From NCBI RefSeq assembly GCF_024360925.2, contig NZ_CP113517.1, positions 992,001-1,056,000 on the forward strand: a DNA stretch of 64,000 bases, in the 5' to 3' direction. The notes under the pieces are model-generated. The model made no database searches. It saw only the letters and a program-made list of their open reading frames with translations, and had not been told where the DNA came from. Source of the stretch: Methylomonas rapida (GTDB lineage Bacteria; Pseudomonadota; Gammaproteobacteria; Methylococcales; Methylomonadaceae). Below, piece by piece: positions 43,638 to 53,144 of the stretch; within the stretch, counting starts at the first letter, position 1; every line of letters starts with the position of its first letter. Made by a program: the position numbers and the translations under genes.

Positions 43638-44330
43638 ATGAAACATGTGATCGGGTTATGGCTGATGGTGGCGCTGCTGGTGCCAGCGGGTTGCGCCAGC
43701 ACGAAAAATCGCGAAAACACCGCCCAAATACCCGCCGAAGGTAAGACGTTGCAGGCGGTTGGTTATGGTCAGTTCGAGGATGAGTCGCGCTCAAGTTTTA
43801 GCCGTAACTGGCAGTCCGTGGAGCAGGCCGCCAAATTGAATGCCTATCGGAGCTTGGCCGACCAACTGTATTACGAGCCACTGGGCGAAGGCAAGACCGT
43901 GGGCTCCCAGGTGGTGGCTCACGAGGTGTATCGGGTGTATTTCGATACGTATCTGAGGCAGGCGCGCGCTGCGGATTATCGCGCCGTCAAGGATAATTTG
44001 AAGACCACATTGCAGCTAAAACTGACGCCGCGCTTTTACCAGTGCATGAGTGGCGATCCGGTCCGGGCGCGGCAATGCATTCAGGAAGACGATAAATTGG
44101 CGTTTACCCGCCTGGGTTATAAAACCGCCACGACGAAAACCGTCAATCTGGCTTGCGGCATGATCGATTGTAGCGATCAATTTTCGGTCAAGGGTTTTTC
44201 CAAGAGCCGGAATGCCGCCGATGATTTGCTATTGGATATCGGCCTGTACGATGTGGAATGGACGGTCAATACCGGTGTTCGCATCCTGCTCAATTATTTG
44301 ATAGTCAATGGGTTGGCTTATGGCTGGTAA
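43638..44330 (+). CDS. FlgP/LPP20-like outer-membrane lipoprotein
   Basis: The 230-residue protein begins MKHVIGLWLMVALLVPAGC with a lipobox (PAGC, lipidated Cys19). LQAVGYGQFEDESRSSFS and AAKLNAYRSLADQLYYEPL match LPP20/FlgP proteins, including the AxxxAYRxLAEQ segment. In vibrios FlgP builds a collar or H-ring structure at the flagellar base. The ATG at 43638 is used (GGGGAT upstream). Its end overlaps the FlgT-like gene, so the pair is coupled; no other flagellar gene is nearby. Cysteines in the second half are unusual for this family. Confidence 0.72.
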   Translation: MKHVIGLWLMVALLVPAGCASTKNRENTAQIPAEGKTLQAVGYGQFEDESRSSFSRNWQSVEQAAKLNAYRSLADQLYYEPLGEGKTVGSQVVAHEVYRVYFDTYLRQARAADYRAVKDNLKTTLQLKLTPRFYQCMSGDPVRARQCIQEDDKLAFTRLGYKTATTKTVNLACGMIDCSDQFSVKGFSKSRNAADDLLLDIGLYDVEWTVNTGVRILLNYLIVNGLAYGW

Positions 44331-45492
44331 ACGTTGGCTGTTTTTGTTGTCGCTGGCCTTGTTGGCGGCGTGCGCCAGTGTGGATGACAAATCCATCGAG
44401 ACGGTGGCTACAAGCAGGCGGCAAGCGACTTTGCACGGCAGCGCGCCGATTGTGGGCGGCGACCTCGAGGGCGCGCGGCGGGCCGCTATCGACAATGCGA
44501 TCGCGCAAGCATCCGAGCAACTGCGGCGGGATAGGGCGGAGTCACTGTTGGCGGGGGACATCAAAGTCGTCGATGAGTGGCAGGAAGGAGGGGCTTTTCA
44601 CGTTCAGGCGGTGGCTGTTTTGTCACGGCAAAAATCCTGCCAGGCGCCTTATAGAAAAAAAATTCTGGTAACGGCCTTTCCGGCCGTAAATACCGAGCAA
44701 ATCAGCGGTACGGACAGCCAGGATCTGTATGGCGGAATTCCGCGCGAAATTGCCAACCGCTTGATGGAAAGCGGCGATTTCATTGCCCGCAACATGACCA
44801 AGACGTCTTTGTATGACCGGCCCGATCTGGCGCCTGAAATACCGCCTTCCGAATTTCACCGAGTCCCTGTGCTGCTGACACTGGCCAGGCAGCAAGATGT
44901 TCAATTGGTGTTGGCGGGCGTGATCCGTGATTTCAGGATAGAAGCGACCGAGTACGTGCGCGGTTCCGGCATATTGGCGGCGGTCAAGTCGGTGATGCGG
45001 GACTATATCGCGCGCCGCAGTATCGGCGTCGATGTCTATGTCTACGATGGTTTTACCGGGGCGTTGCTGTTCCAGCATCGTTACACGGACTCTATATTGG
45101 GTGATGTCAGTTTGCCGCAGGGATATACGGTAGGCAGCGAGCGTTTTGAATCGAGTCCGGCGGGACATAAAATCAGCGAAATCATTCAGCAGGCCAGTGA
45201 AGATATACAGCAATTGTTTGCCTGTCATCCTTTCTCTGCCCGCGTGGAGCGAGTTGGCGATAACCGGGTCGTGATTGCGGCTGGGGCGCAAGACGGGATC
45301 AGAGCGGGCGACAGGATGACGGTCTATTCCGCCGGCGATAGCGACACGGCCGGGATGGGTTTCACCCGTCCGATCGCCAGCATCGTGATATCCGAAGTAG
45401 GGCCATCCATGTCCGCCGGTCAGCTCGAAGACAGCATCAGTCCAGGCATGGTGCGGCCCGGTGATTGGGTGCGCACCATTTCGACGCCTTAA
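44320..45492 (+). CDS. FlgT-like lipoprotein
   Basis: The 390-residue protein is a predicted lipoprotein (LALLAAC, Cys18). GARRAAIDNAIAQASEQL matches the FlgT N-terminal domain, KILVTAFPAVNTEQISG the middle TolB-like domain, and the end, DRMTVYSAGD and MVRPGDWVRTI, the C-terminal FlgT domain. FlgT proteins normally have a cleaved signal peptide and form the H-ring of polar flagella; a lipid anchor is a difference. It is coupled to the FlgP-like gene. A role in the flagellar base or another envelope ring is inferred. Confidence 0.72.
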   Translation: MAGKRWLFLLSLALLAACASVDDKSIETVATSRRQATLHGSAPIVGGDLEGARRAAIDNAIAQASEQLRRDRAESLLAGDIKVVDEWQEGGAFHVQAVAVLSRQKSCQAPYRKKILVTAFPAVNTEQISGTDSQDLYGGIPREIANRLMESGDFIARNMTKTSLYDRPDLAPEIPPSEFHRVPVLLTLARQQDVQLVLAGVIRDFRIEATEYVRGSGILAAVKSVMRDYIARRSIGVDVYVYDGFTGALLFQHRYTDSILGDVSLPQGYTVGSERFESSPAGHKISEIIQQASEDIQQLFACHPFSARVERVGDNRVVIAAGAQDGIRAGDRMTVYSAGDSDTAGMGFTRPIASIVISEVGPSMSAGQLEDSISPGMVRPGDWVRTISTP

Positions 45493-45710
45493 ATCATCCA
45501 GCGCATCCGGCTCGAAACAGTTGCCTGCTTCACCGGTATTCCCGCCAATTGCCCGCAAAATGTACGTGCCTATCGGATGTCTTCTGGTGCTTGCGTTGCC
45601 AGCCGGACGGATGGAAATGTTGCTAGAATTGTCCTTACGTTGAATGCAACGCGGCGATGTCTCTGGCATTAAGGGCATAACAATAATAACGGGGCCTGGG
45701 AGCGGATATC

Positions 45711-47531
45711 ATGATCAAAAGCAGTTTGTTTTTCTTGCTTCTGGGTTTATTGGCGTTGGGATTTTGGCTGAGCGCGGAATTCAAAGTCATCGTGGCCGGC
45801 GTCGCGGTGTTTCTGTTCGGCATGCTGTCCCTGCAAAGAGGTTTCAAGTTTTTCACCGGCGGCATGCTGGAACGCATCATGCGTAGCGCCACCAATAACG
45901 TCTTGAAACGCCTGTTGTTCGGTATCGTCACGACGACGTTGGTACAGTCCAGTTCCTTGGTGTCCGTCCTGGTCATCTCCTTCATCAGTGCCGGGTTGCT
46001 CGATCTGGCCGCCGGTATCGGCATCATTTATGGTGCCAACATCGGCACGACCACCGGAGCGTGGCTGGTGGCCGGTTTCGGGCTCAAGGTCGATATTTCC
46101 AACTACGCCATGCCGCTTCTGGCCTTTGGGGTTTTGCTGCAACTGACCAGGCCCAAGAGTTTTCAGGGCATGGGGCATATTTTGCTGGGATTGGGGTTTT
46201 TGTTTCTCGGCATTCAATACATGAAAGACGGCTTCGATGCCTTCAAGGAAAGCATCGATCTCAGTCAATATGCGATGACCGGCATGCGTGGCTTGTTGCT
46301 ATATGTGCTGGTCGGCATCGTCGTGACCGTGATCATTCAGGCCAGCGGCGCGACCATGGTCCTGATCATCGCCGCCTTGGCCACCCATCAGATCAGCTAT
46401 GAAAACGCCCTGGCCCTGGCCATAGGTTCCAACATCGGCACGACGATTACCGCCGTCATCGGGGCCTTCGGCGCCAACATCGGCGGCAAGCGCTTGGCCG
46501 GCGCCCACGTCTTGTTCAATGTGCTGACCGGTTTGTTGGCCATCCTGTTTTTACGGCAGTTCGTTTTTCTGGTTGACCTTTTGTGTCAGGGTCTCGATAT
46601 CGCGAATGACAATTACACTTTGAAACTGGCCATGTTTCATACGCTGTTCAATTTGGTCGGTGTCATCATCATGTTACCTTTTTCCGATCTAATGGCCCGA
46701 TTTCTGGAGAAAGTCATGCAGGAAAAGCGAACCGCGGTGGACTCTCCGCGTTTTTTGAACACCTCGGCCCTGCAGTTTCCCGATACGGCCGTCAAATCGG
46801 TACAGCATGAGACTCATCATTTGTATGAGAATGCCACGCATATCATGCTGAAGGCCATTGGCCTGCATAGGCGCGACGTCTATTCCGAACAGGATTTGAA
46901 TGAAGTGATCATGAAATATCGCGCCATCAAGGACTATGACATCGACGAGGCCTATGAACGCAACGTCAAGGGTTTGTATAGCGCGATCATCGAATTTGTC
47001 AGCCAGGCCCGTTTCAGCTGGGAAATGAAACAGTCAGGCCGTCTTTACTGGCTGCGCGAAGCCAATCTGAAATTGGTCGAGGCAGTCAAGGATACCAAGC
47101 ATTTACAGAAAAATCTGCTGAGGCACAGCGGCTCCTATAACCGTTATCTGGTCGACGAATATCAGCGCATACGCTATCAGATTGCGCTGGTGATTCGAGA
47201 ATTACAGAAAATAAAGGATACCGTTGTCGTCAACGAATTGCCGCTCTTATCATTGGATACCCTGAAAGGGCGCATCAAGGAACAACGCCAGGCGGCGATC
47301 GAAACCATAGAAAATTTGATTCGGGAGCACAAAATCAGCGCGGAAGCGGGGACTTCATTGCTGAACGACAATGCTTATGTCTATGACATCCAGAAAAATC
47401 TGCTCAGCATGGCGGAAACCGTGTTTATCAACCATGCGACCGCGTCGGTGCAGGCCGAAAAAGAAATGGTGTTAACCGATCACGAAATGTTCGAAGTCAT
47501 TCAATCCAAGGCGGCAATAGATCATGAATAA
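45711..47531 (+). CDS. Na/Pi cotransporter family protein with PhoU-like tail
   Basis: The 606-residue protein has about nine membrane helices in its first 330 residues, with the two inverted family motifs TTLVQSSSLVSVLVISFI and VTVIIQASGATMVLIIAAL. A long cytosolic helical tail (about 350-600) resembles PhoU domains. NptA/YjbB-type proteins move sodium and phosphate across the inner membrane. The sequence GGGAGCGG lies before the ATG. The stop overlaps the next start by eight bases, so the small protein is a likely partner. No Pst/Pho genes are nearby. Confidence 0.9.
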   Translation: MIKSSLFFLLLGLLALGFWLSAEFKVIVAGVAVFLFGMLSLQRGFKFFTGGMLERIMRSATNNVLKRLLFGIVTTTLVQSSSLVSVLVISFISAGLLDLAAGIGIIYGANIGTTTGAWLVAGFGLKVDISNYAMPLLAFGVLLQLTRPKSFQGMGHILLGLGFLFLGIQYMKDGFDAFKESIDLSQYAMTGMRGLLLYVLVGIVVTVIIQASGATMVLIIAALATHQISYENALALAIGSNIGTTITAVIGAFGANIGGKRLAGAHVLFNVLTGLLAILFLRQFVFLVDLLCQGLDIANDNYTLKLAMFHTLFNLVGVIIMLPFSDLMARFLEKVMQEKRTAVDSPRFLNTSALQFPDTAVKSVQHETHHLYENATHIMLKAIGLHRRDVYSEQDLNEVIMKYRAIKDYDIDEAYERNVKGLYSAIIEFVSQARFSWEMKQSGRLYWLREANLKLVEAVKDTKHLQKNLLRHSGSYNRYLVDEYQRIRYQIALVIRELQKIKDTVVVNELPLLSLDTLKGRIKEQRQAAIETIENLIREHKISAEAGTSLLNDNAYVYDIQKNLLSMAETVFINHATASVQAEKEMVLTDHEMFEVIQSKAAIDHE

Positions 47532-47763
47532 AATTGAATTGTTGAGTCGATTGCAGGATTTTTTCAATGCCGATGAGAAACAGAAAAAGAAAAAAGCCAG
47601 TGAAATCAGGGATGTGATCAGGAAATTACGAGCCAAGGAACGCAATATTCAAGACATGCTGGACAAATGCCAGGATGATGAGATGAAAAAGGCCTTGCAA
47701 CTGGAGGTCAATATCATCAACGCCCAGATCGAAAAAGGCCTTTCGGTGTTAGAAAGTCTTTGA
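47524..47763 (+). CDS. Small charged helical protein coupled to the Na/Pi transporter
   Basis: The 79-residue protein (MNKIELLSRLQDFFNADEKQ) is rich in Lys and Glu, including KQKKKK. It is predicted wholly helical with heptad-like spacing in KLRAKERNIQDMLDKCQDDE. No family is recognised with confidence. The 8-base overlap with the transporter gene suggests a regulatory or assembly subunit that binds the PhoU-like tail. Confidence 0.75.
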   Translation: MNKIELLSRLQDFFNADEKQKKKKASEIRDVIRKLRAKERNIQDMLDKCQDDEMKKALQLEVNIINAQIEKGLSVLESL

Positions 47764-47814
47764 TTTGCTTTCTTGTCATGGAGGCGGGCATAACAGTGAA
47801 AAACGCCTGCGCCA

Positions 47815-47876
47815 ATCGGCAATCGCTATTGCGCTCCTGAGTTATGACTGGAGTGAAAAAGCTTCAGATTTTTCCT
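47815..47876 (+). repeat. Decayed two-hairpin element, family 2
   Basis: GGCAATCGCTATTGCGC is followed after about 20 bases by ACTGGAGTGAAAAAGCTTC and AGATTTTTCC. The order and joint TGGAGTGAAAAAGCTT match 19195-19258, but the second stem has mismatches. Confidence 0.5.
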
Positions 47877-47961
47877 CTAAGGATTCGTGGTCCGAGAGAA
47901 CCTTTATCCCATCCCTCGCCTGGATAAAGTCGGCGTGGGCGTGGCGCTTCCTTGCGATGAA

Positions 47962-48116
47962 CCTAAAAACGGCAGTAAGTCCACGAAAATCACGTAAGAA
48001 ATCATTGCGTTATGAAACTTATCGATTCACCTGTTCGGTGCGGCGCTTAGGTGTGATAACGGTTTGAAACTTTTCGTGATTTTCGTGTGTTTCGTGGACC
48101 AAATGATTTTTCTAGG
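47962..48116 (+). repeat. Dispersed inverted-repeat element, family 1 copy D
   Basis: Best-preserved copy: it opens CCTAAAAACGGCAGTAAG then TCCACGAAAATCACG, and closes TTTCGTGATTTTCGTGTG, TTTCGTGGACC and GATTTTTCTAGG. CCTAAAAA and TTTTTCTAGG form the outermost inverted pair. It lies between convergent genes; the rest of 47764-48161 holds only the family 2 copy. Confidence 0.88.
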
Positions 48117-48161
48117 ATGAAGCATCACACCCACGCGGATAAAACCTGACGGATGTTTGGG

Positions 48162-49268
48162 TTAAACCTTCGGCATCGCGCGCAGTTTTTCGACGACCTT
48201 GTCGCCAAATTCCTGGGTATTGATCATTTTCACGCCGCTGCCCGGTTTGGACAAATCGGCGGTGGAGTAACCGTCGGCGAACACGCCTTGCATCGCCGCC
48301 CAGACGTTTTTGGCTTCTGCCGCCATGTCGAAGCTGTTTTCCAGCATCATGGCCACCGAGCCTATCATCGAATAGGGATTGGCGATGTTTTTGCCGGCGA
48401 TGTCCGGCGCCGAGCCGTGTGACGGTTCGTAATAAGCTTTTTCAGGGCCTATGCAAGCCGAAGGCATCAAGCCCAGCGAACCCAGAATGCCGCCGCCTTG
48501 GTCGCTCAAGATGTCGCCGAACATGTTTTCCATGACCATCACGTCGAACTGGGTCGGTTTCAGGCACAGCGCGGTGGCGGCGGAGTCGACCAGATAGTTG
48601 ACGACTTGCACGTCGGGGTATTCCTTGGCGACTTCTTCCATGACTTCGTTCCACAGCACGCTGGACTTCAGCACGTTGCTCTTGTGAATGTTGTGCAGCA
48701 ACTTGCGGCGCTTTTGCGCCAGCTTAAAGGCTTCGTGCATGATGCGGCGGATTTGCTCTTCGTCGTATTCCAAGGTTTCCCGCACATAACGCAGGCCCTT
48801 GTCGTTGACACCCATTTCCTTTTCACCGAAATACAGGCCGCCGACCAGTTCGCGCACCATGATCAGGTCGATGCCGTCGCCGATGACTTCGGGTTTCAAA
48901 GGTGAAAAATGCGCCAGTGATTTAGGCAAAAAAACCGGACGGAAGTTGGCGTAAGTGTTGTAACGGCGACGCAGCGGCAGCAAGGCGCCACGCTCAGGTT
49001 GTTTGTCGACCGGGATTTTCTTGGATTCTTCGTGGCTCAAGCCTATCGTGCCTTTCAGGATGGCGTCGGCCTGGTCGCAGATGTCGATAGTCGCTTGCGG
49101 GAAGGCGTCACCGGTTTCGAAATAGGCGCAGGCGCCGAACAGCGCCGGCATCAATTCGAATTTGACGTCGTTGCGTTCTTCGATGACTTTCAAAACCTTG
49201 ATGGCTTCTGCGGTGATTTCTGGGCCGATGCCGTCGCCGGCCAAGACTGCGATTTTGTAGTTTTTCAT
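48162..49268 (-). CDS. leuB: 3-isopropylmalate dehydrogenase
   Basis: The 368-residue enzyme oxidises and decarboxylates 3-isopropylmalate with NAD, the third step of leucine synthesis. It can do the same on methylmalate in the citramalate route to isoleucine. [40 protein letters not shown] and [13 protein letters not shown] are family signatures. It follows the synthase gene by 83 bases, with two hairpins between. Confidence 0.95.
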   Translation of the reverse strand: MKNYKIAVLAGDGIGPEITAEAIKVLKVIEERNDVKFELMPALFGACAYFETGDAFPQATIDICDQADAILKGTIGLSHEESKKIPVDKQPERGALLPLRRRYNTYANFRPVFLPKSLAHFSPLKPEVIGDGIDLIMVRELVGGLYFGEKEMGVNDKGLRYVRETLEYDEEQIRRIMHEAFKLAQKRRKLLHNIHKSNVLKSSVLWNEVMEEVAKEYPDVQVVNYLVDSAATALCLKPTQFDVMVMENMFGDILSDQGGGILGSLGLMPSACIGPEKAYYEPSHGSAPDIAGKNIANPYSMIGSVAMMLENSFDMAAEAKNVWAAMQGVFADGYSTADLSKPGSGVKMINTQEFGDKVVEKLRAMPKV

Positions 49269-49304
49269 GTGGCAGATAATGGTTTGATAGATAAATTAAA
49301 AAAT

Positions 49305-49351
49305 GGTACGCATTGCATACCAATTAAATTGAAAGGTACGCCCAGCGTACC
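49305..49351 (-). terminator. Tandem hairpins between the synthase gene and leuB
   Basis: GGTACGC-ATT-GCATACC (49305-49321) and GGTACGC-CCA-GCGTACC (49335-49351) are two near-identical short palindromes. On the minus strand the second one met is followed by ATTTTTT, so it can act as a terminator or attenuator before leuB. They are also typical of a small repeat unit. Confidence 0.55.
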
Positions 49352-50896
49352 CTACGGATTAGTGTTTGCCATCTCGTGCAGTTGTATGTTGATCAGCTTG
49401 ATCGTGGCCAGCATCGCCGCGAATACCTGATTGACATGCACGCCGCGGGTTTTGCGCAACTCGTGGCCGCAGTCCCAGGTGATCACGCATTCGGTCAAGG
49501 CGTTGGTATTGCCGCCCTTGGGAATGCGGATTTCGAAATCGGCCAGTTTCGGCAGCGTGTAGTCGTATTTGACCAGCACCGTGCCGATCGCATCGATGAA
49601 GGCATCGAAGCCGCCGTTGCCGGCGCCGGTGGCTTGGTGTTTGTCGCCATTGACCTCGACGCGCAGACTGACCGTCGATTGCAAGTCCAAGCCGCTGTTC
49701 ACCGAGCAGGCCAGCAATTTGATGTGCTGATAGCTCTTGCTCTCCAACACGTCGGCGATGATGAAGGGCAGATCGTCGGTGGTGATGGTCTGCTTGGAGT
49801 CGCCCAACGCGACGATGCGGGCCAGCACCTTTTTTTGGTCCTCTTCGGACAGTTCGACTTCCAGTTGTTCCAGGTTCTTTTTCAACGAAGCCTTGCCGCT
49901 CATTTTGCCCAGCGCATAGCTGCGGGTGCGGGAAAAGCGTTCCGGCCCCAGCTTGGTTTTGTATAAGCCGCCTTTCTGGTCGCCGTCGGCATGGATGCCG
50001 GCGGTTTGCGTGAACACGTCGGCGCCGACGATGGGCGCATTGTCGGCGATGCGCTTGCCGGAAAAATTCTCCACCATGTTGCTGATGCGCACCAGATGGC
50101 TTTCGTCGATGGCCAGTTCCATGTTCATCTTGTCGCGCAACACCACCGCCACTTCCGCCAGTGACGCATTGCCGGCGCGTTCGCCCAGACAATTGATGGT
50201 GCAATGCACCGCGCTGACCCCGGCCCGCACGGCCGCCATCACGTTGGCGGTGGCCAGGCCGTAATCGTTGTGCGGGTGAAAATCGAATTGCAGATTTGGG
50301 TAGCGCCCGCACATGTCGCTGAAGCTGGCGAACACCTCGTCCGGCGCCATGACGCCCAAGGTGTCCGGCAGCATGAAATGGCTGAGGGGCGCGTCTTTCA
50401 GGCGGTCGATCAGGCCGAACACATAATCGCGGCTGTCCTTATAACCATTGGACCAATCTTCCAGATAGATATTGATTTTCAGGCCTTGTTCGTGGGCGTA
50501 GCCTATGGTTTGCAACACGTCGGCGCAGTGCTGCTCCAGGGTTTTGCCCAGCTGTTCGCGGCAATGTTTCTCGCTGCCCTTGGCCAGCAAGTTAATCACT
50601 TGGCCGCCGGTGGATTTGATCCAATCGACGCTGCGGGTATGATCGACGAAACCAAGCACCTCGACGCGATCGCCGAAGCCTTCCTGCTGCGCCCATTGGT
50701 TGATGTTGCGGACGGCTTCCTTCTCGCCTTCCGATACCCGCGCGGATGCGACCTCGATCCGGTCCACCCGCAGATTTTGCAACAAAGCCTTGGCGATGCT
50801 GACTTTCTCTGTTGGGGTAAAGGCCACGCCTTGGGTTTGTTCACCATCGCGCAGCGTGGTGTCCATCAGCTGTATTCGTCTTGGATTTAACGACAT
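49352..50896 (-). CDS. 2-isopropylmalate synthase / (R)-citramalate synthase family enzyme
   Basis: The 514-residue enzyme condenses acetyl-CoA with a 2-oxoacid. IQLMDTTLRDGEQTQGVAF is the catalytic TIM-barrel start. HPHNDYGLATAN supplies metal ligands, and a C-terminal LeuA-type allosteric domain begins near residue 370. The segment RIEVASARVSEGE is the form found in a subgroup often labelled citramalate synthase rather than the standard LeuA of proteobacteria. The substrate (pyruvate or 2-oxoisovalerate) is therefore left open, and no gene symbol is given. Adjacent leuB serves either route; leuC and leuD are not in the window. Confidence 0.88.
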   Translation of the reverse strand: MSLNPRRIQLMDTTLRDGEQTQGVAFTPTEKVSIAKALLQNLRVDRIEVASARVSEGEKEAVRNINQWAQQEGFGDRVEVLGFVDHTRSVDWIKSTGGQVINLLAKGSEKHCREQLGKTLEQHCADVLQTIGYAHEQGLKINIYLEDWSNGYKDSRDYVFGLIDRLKDAPLSHFMLPDTLGVMAPDEVFASFSDMCGRYPNLQFDFHPHNDYGLATANVMAAVRAGVSAVHCTINCLGERAGNASLAEVAVVLRDKMNMELAIDESHLVRISNMVENFSGKRIADNAPIVGADVFTQTAGIHADGDQKGGLYKTKLGPERFSRTRSYALGKMSGKASLKKNLEQLEVELSEEDQKKVLARIVALGDSKQTITTDDLPFIIADVLESKSYQHIKLLACSVNSGLDLQSTVSLRVEVNGDKHQATGAGNGGFDAFIDAIGTVLVKYDYTLPKLADFEIRIPKGGNTNALTECVITWDCGHELRKTRGVHVNQVFAAMLATIKLINIQLHEMANTNP

Positions 50897-51456
50897 GGTT
50901 TTCGCCTGTGTATTCGTGCGATTTGGCGTAGTGGCGGAATTCCGGCCTTACCCACGCATCATTTTGTTTTCTAACTGCTTAAAGGCAGGATCAAGCCTCG
51001 CGTAACCGGTTATTTTCGCCTAAATGGGCGGCCCTTGGCAATTTGCGGTTTTTATTCGGCATTTTAGGGTGACAAGAGCCCTGCAAAACTCATCGACCGC
51101 GGATTGGAAAGCGGCATTAGCCAAACTCGCTATAAGACTGCAATATTCGCTATTGTTACGGGGAGTGGCAGCGCAATTTGTTCTAAAGAACTTGGCGACA
51201 CCGAATTCGACTGGCTCTTTGAGGCAGCCCTGGATAAACCTATAAAAATCATTTGGTCCACGAAACACACAAAAATCACGAACAGTTTCAAAAAGTTATT
51301 GCTCAAAAAGCCGACGCCTTGCGGGTAACTAAATCAAGTGACGTAACCATCTGTTTTATTTCGTGTCTTTCGTGCTTTTCGTGGACTACTGATGTTTTTA
51401 GGATAAAAACAACCTCTGGGTCAAGCTCAATGCATGCTCTTATGCGATGTTCGTGG
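50897..51456. other. 560-bp intergenic region holding a family 1 repeat, no gene supported
   Basis: Apart from repeat copy E (51239-51402) there is about 340 bp of unassigned sequence. Small ORFs on both strands (for example minus 51020-51268 and plus 51104-51328) have no recognised family and no ribosome site. It may be remnant sequence. Confidence 0.5.
51239..51402 (-). repeat. Dispersed inverted-repeat element, family 1 copy E
   Basis: This copy is reversed relative to A, C and D: CCTATAAAAATCATTTGG then TCCACGAAACACACAAAAA, closing with TTTCGTGCTTTTCGTGGAC and TGATGTTTTTAGG. The left end corresponds exactly to the reverse of the right end of copy D, which defines the element's borders. 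Confidence 0.85.
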
Positions 51457-53142
51457 TTATCCTTGGTCGTTTGCCTTGCCTGATTCCAGCATTTCCCTGG
51501 CATGCGCCAAGGTGTTTTCGGTGATTGTCACGCCACCCAGCATGCGGGCGACTTCCTGAACTCGTTCTTCGTCGCCGAGGCGTTTGACCGTGGAGGAGGT
51601 GACGGCCGCTTTCTGATTCTTGGCCACGAATAAATGTTGGTGGGCCTGGGCGGCGACTTGCGGCAAGTGGGTCACGCATAGCACTTGGCGATTTCTGCTC
51701 AAGCGGCGCAGTTTCTGGCCGACGATTTCGGCGATACCGCCGCCGATGCCGGAATCGACTTCGTCGAAGATCATCGTAGGCGTGGTCTTGTCGGTGCTGG
51801 TGGTCACCTGAATCGCTAGGCTGATCCTGGACAATTCGCCGCCGGAGGCGACCTTCGCCAGCGGTTTGGCCGGCAAGCCGGGATTGGTGCTGACCAGAAA
51901 TTCTATGGCGTCGTTGCCGTTGCGTTGCGGCTCGGCTTGTTCGGCGAAATGGATCTCGACGATGAATTCGCCATGCGGCATGCCGAGTTCCTTGATGGTG
52001 TCGGATATGCGATGTTGCAATTCGGCGGCGGCTTGTCGGCGTCTGGTGGATAATGCCAGGGCCAGTTTTTGGTATTGTTTCAGCAGGCGCTCACAGTCTT
52101 TGCTCAGGCTCTCGATGCGTTCGCCGCTGTGGGTGATGTTATTCAGTTCCTCGCTCAGGCGCTTTGCTACGTTGGGTAATGCTTCCGGCTGTACTTTGTG
52201 TTTGCGACTCAAGGCTTGCACTACGCCGATCTGATTTTCCAATCTCTCCAATTCGTTGGGGTCGGCTTCCTGATTTTCCAGGAAACGGCGTAGTTGCTGC
52301 GAGGCTTCGTTGACTTGAATTTCGGCGCTGCCCAGCAATTCGCTGACTTCATTCAGCTCGTTGGCGTATTGGCATAATTCGCCGATCGCATGCTGGCAAT
52401 GCCCCAGCATTTGCGCCACGGATTGCTGGTCGTTGTCGTACAGCAAATCGAGCTGTTGCTGGCCGACGCTCAAAATCTTGCCGAGATTGGCCAGTTTGTT
52501 ATGGGCGTCGGTCAGAGCTTGATAATCGAAATTGTCCAGGTCCAGTTGTTTGAGCTCTTCCAGTTGATAGCCCAGCAATTCCTCGCGTTCGCTCTGATCG
52601 CTGCCGGCTTTCAATAATTGCTGCAAGGTCTTTTGCGTTTGTTTCCAGTCTTGGTAACAGGCATTGAGCTCATGCAACAAGGTCTGATTACCGGCGAATT
52701 CATCCAGCAGTTGACGCTGTTCCTCCCGATCCAGCAGGGTCAGGTGCGCATGCTGACCGTGAATTTCCACCAGCTGCCGGCTCAAGCCCTGCAAGGTTTG
52801 CAGGTTGACCGGGCGATTGTTGATGTAAGCCTTGGAGCGACCGTCCTCGCTGATGGTGCGGCGGATCAGGCAGTTATTCTCGTCGTCCAGTTCCTGCTCT
52901 ATCAGCCATTGCTTAACCAACGGCGCCTTGCCGAGGTCGAATTCCAGGTTCACCTCGGCGCGTTTGCTATTGGGGCGCACATAACCGGAATCGGCGCGAT
53001 CGCCCAAAGCCAGGCCCAGGGCAGTCAGCAGAATCGATTTGCCGGCGCCAGTTTCGCCGGTCAGTACCGACATGCCGGGTTCCAATTCCAGATCGAGGGC
53101 GTCGACGACGGCCAGGTCGATGATGTTCAGATTTAACAGCAT
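51457..53142 (-). CDS. recN: DNA repair protein RecN
   Basis: The 561-residue SMC-like ATPase starts MLLNLNIIDLAVVDALDL and has Walker A LTGETGAGKSILL. A long coiled-coil middle follows, then the ABC signature VASGGELSRISLAIQ and Walker B TMIFDEVDSGIGG. It acts in double-strand break repair. It follows nadK by two bases, the usual gammaproteobacterial pairing. Confidence 0.97.
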   Translation of the reverse strand: MLLNLNIIDLAVVDALDLELEPGMSVLTGETGAGKSILLTALGLALGDRADSGYVRPNSKRAEVNLEFDLGKAPLVKQWLIEQELDDENNCLIRRTISEDGRSKAYINNRPVNLQTLQGLSRQLVEIHGQHAHLTLLDREEQRQLLDEFAGNQTLLHELNACYQDWKQTQKTLQQLLKAGSDQSEREELLGYQLEELKQLDLDNFDYQALTDAHNKLANLGKILSVGQQQLDLLYDNDQQSVAQMLGHCQHAIGELCQYANELNEVSELLGSAEIQVNEASQQLRRFLENQEADPNELERLENQIGVVQALSRKHKVQPEALPNVAKRLSEELNNITHSGERIESLSKDCERLLKQYQKLALALSTRRRQAAAELQHRISDTIKELGMPHGEFIVEIHFAEQAEPQRNGNDAIEFLVSTNPGLPAKPLAKVASGGELSRISLAIQVTTSTDKTTPTMIFDEVDSGIGGGIAEIVGQKLRRLSRNRQVLCVTHLPQVAAQAHQHLFVAKNQKAAVTSSTVKRLGDEERVQEVARMLGGVTITENTLAHAREMLESGKANDQG

Positions 53143-53144
53143 AG

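Noticed and set aside
51020..51268. Minus-strand frame of 82 codons before recN
   Set aside because: No ribosome site or family; its start lies in a family 1 repeat. It could be remnant DNA but cannot be supported.
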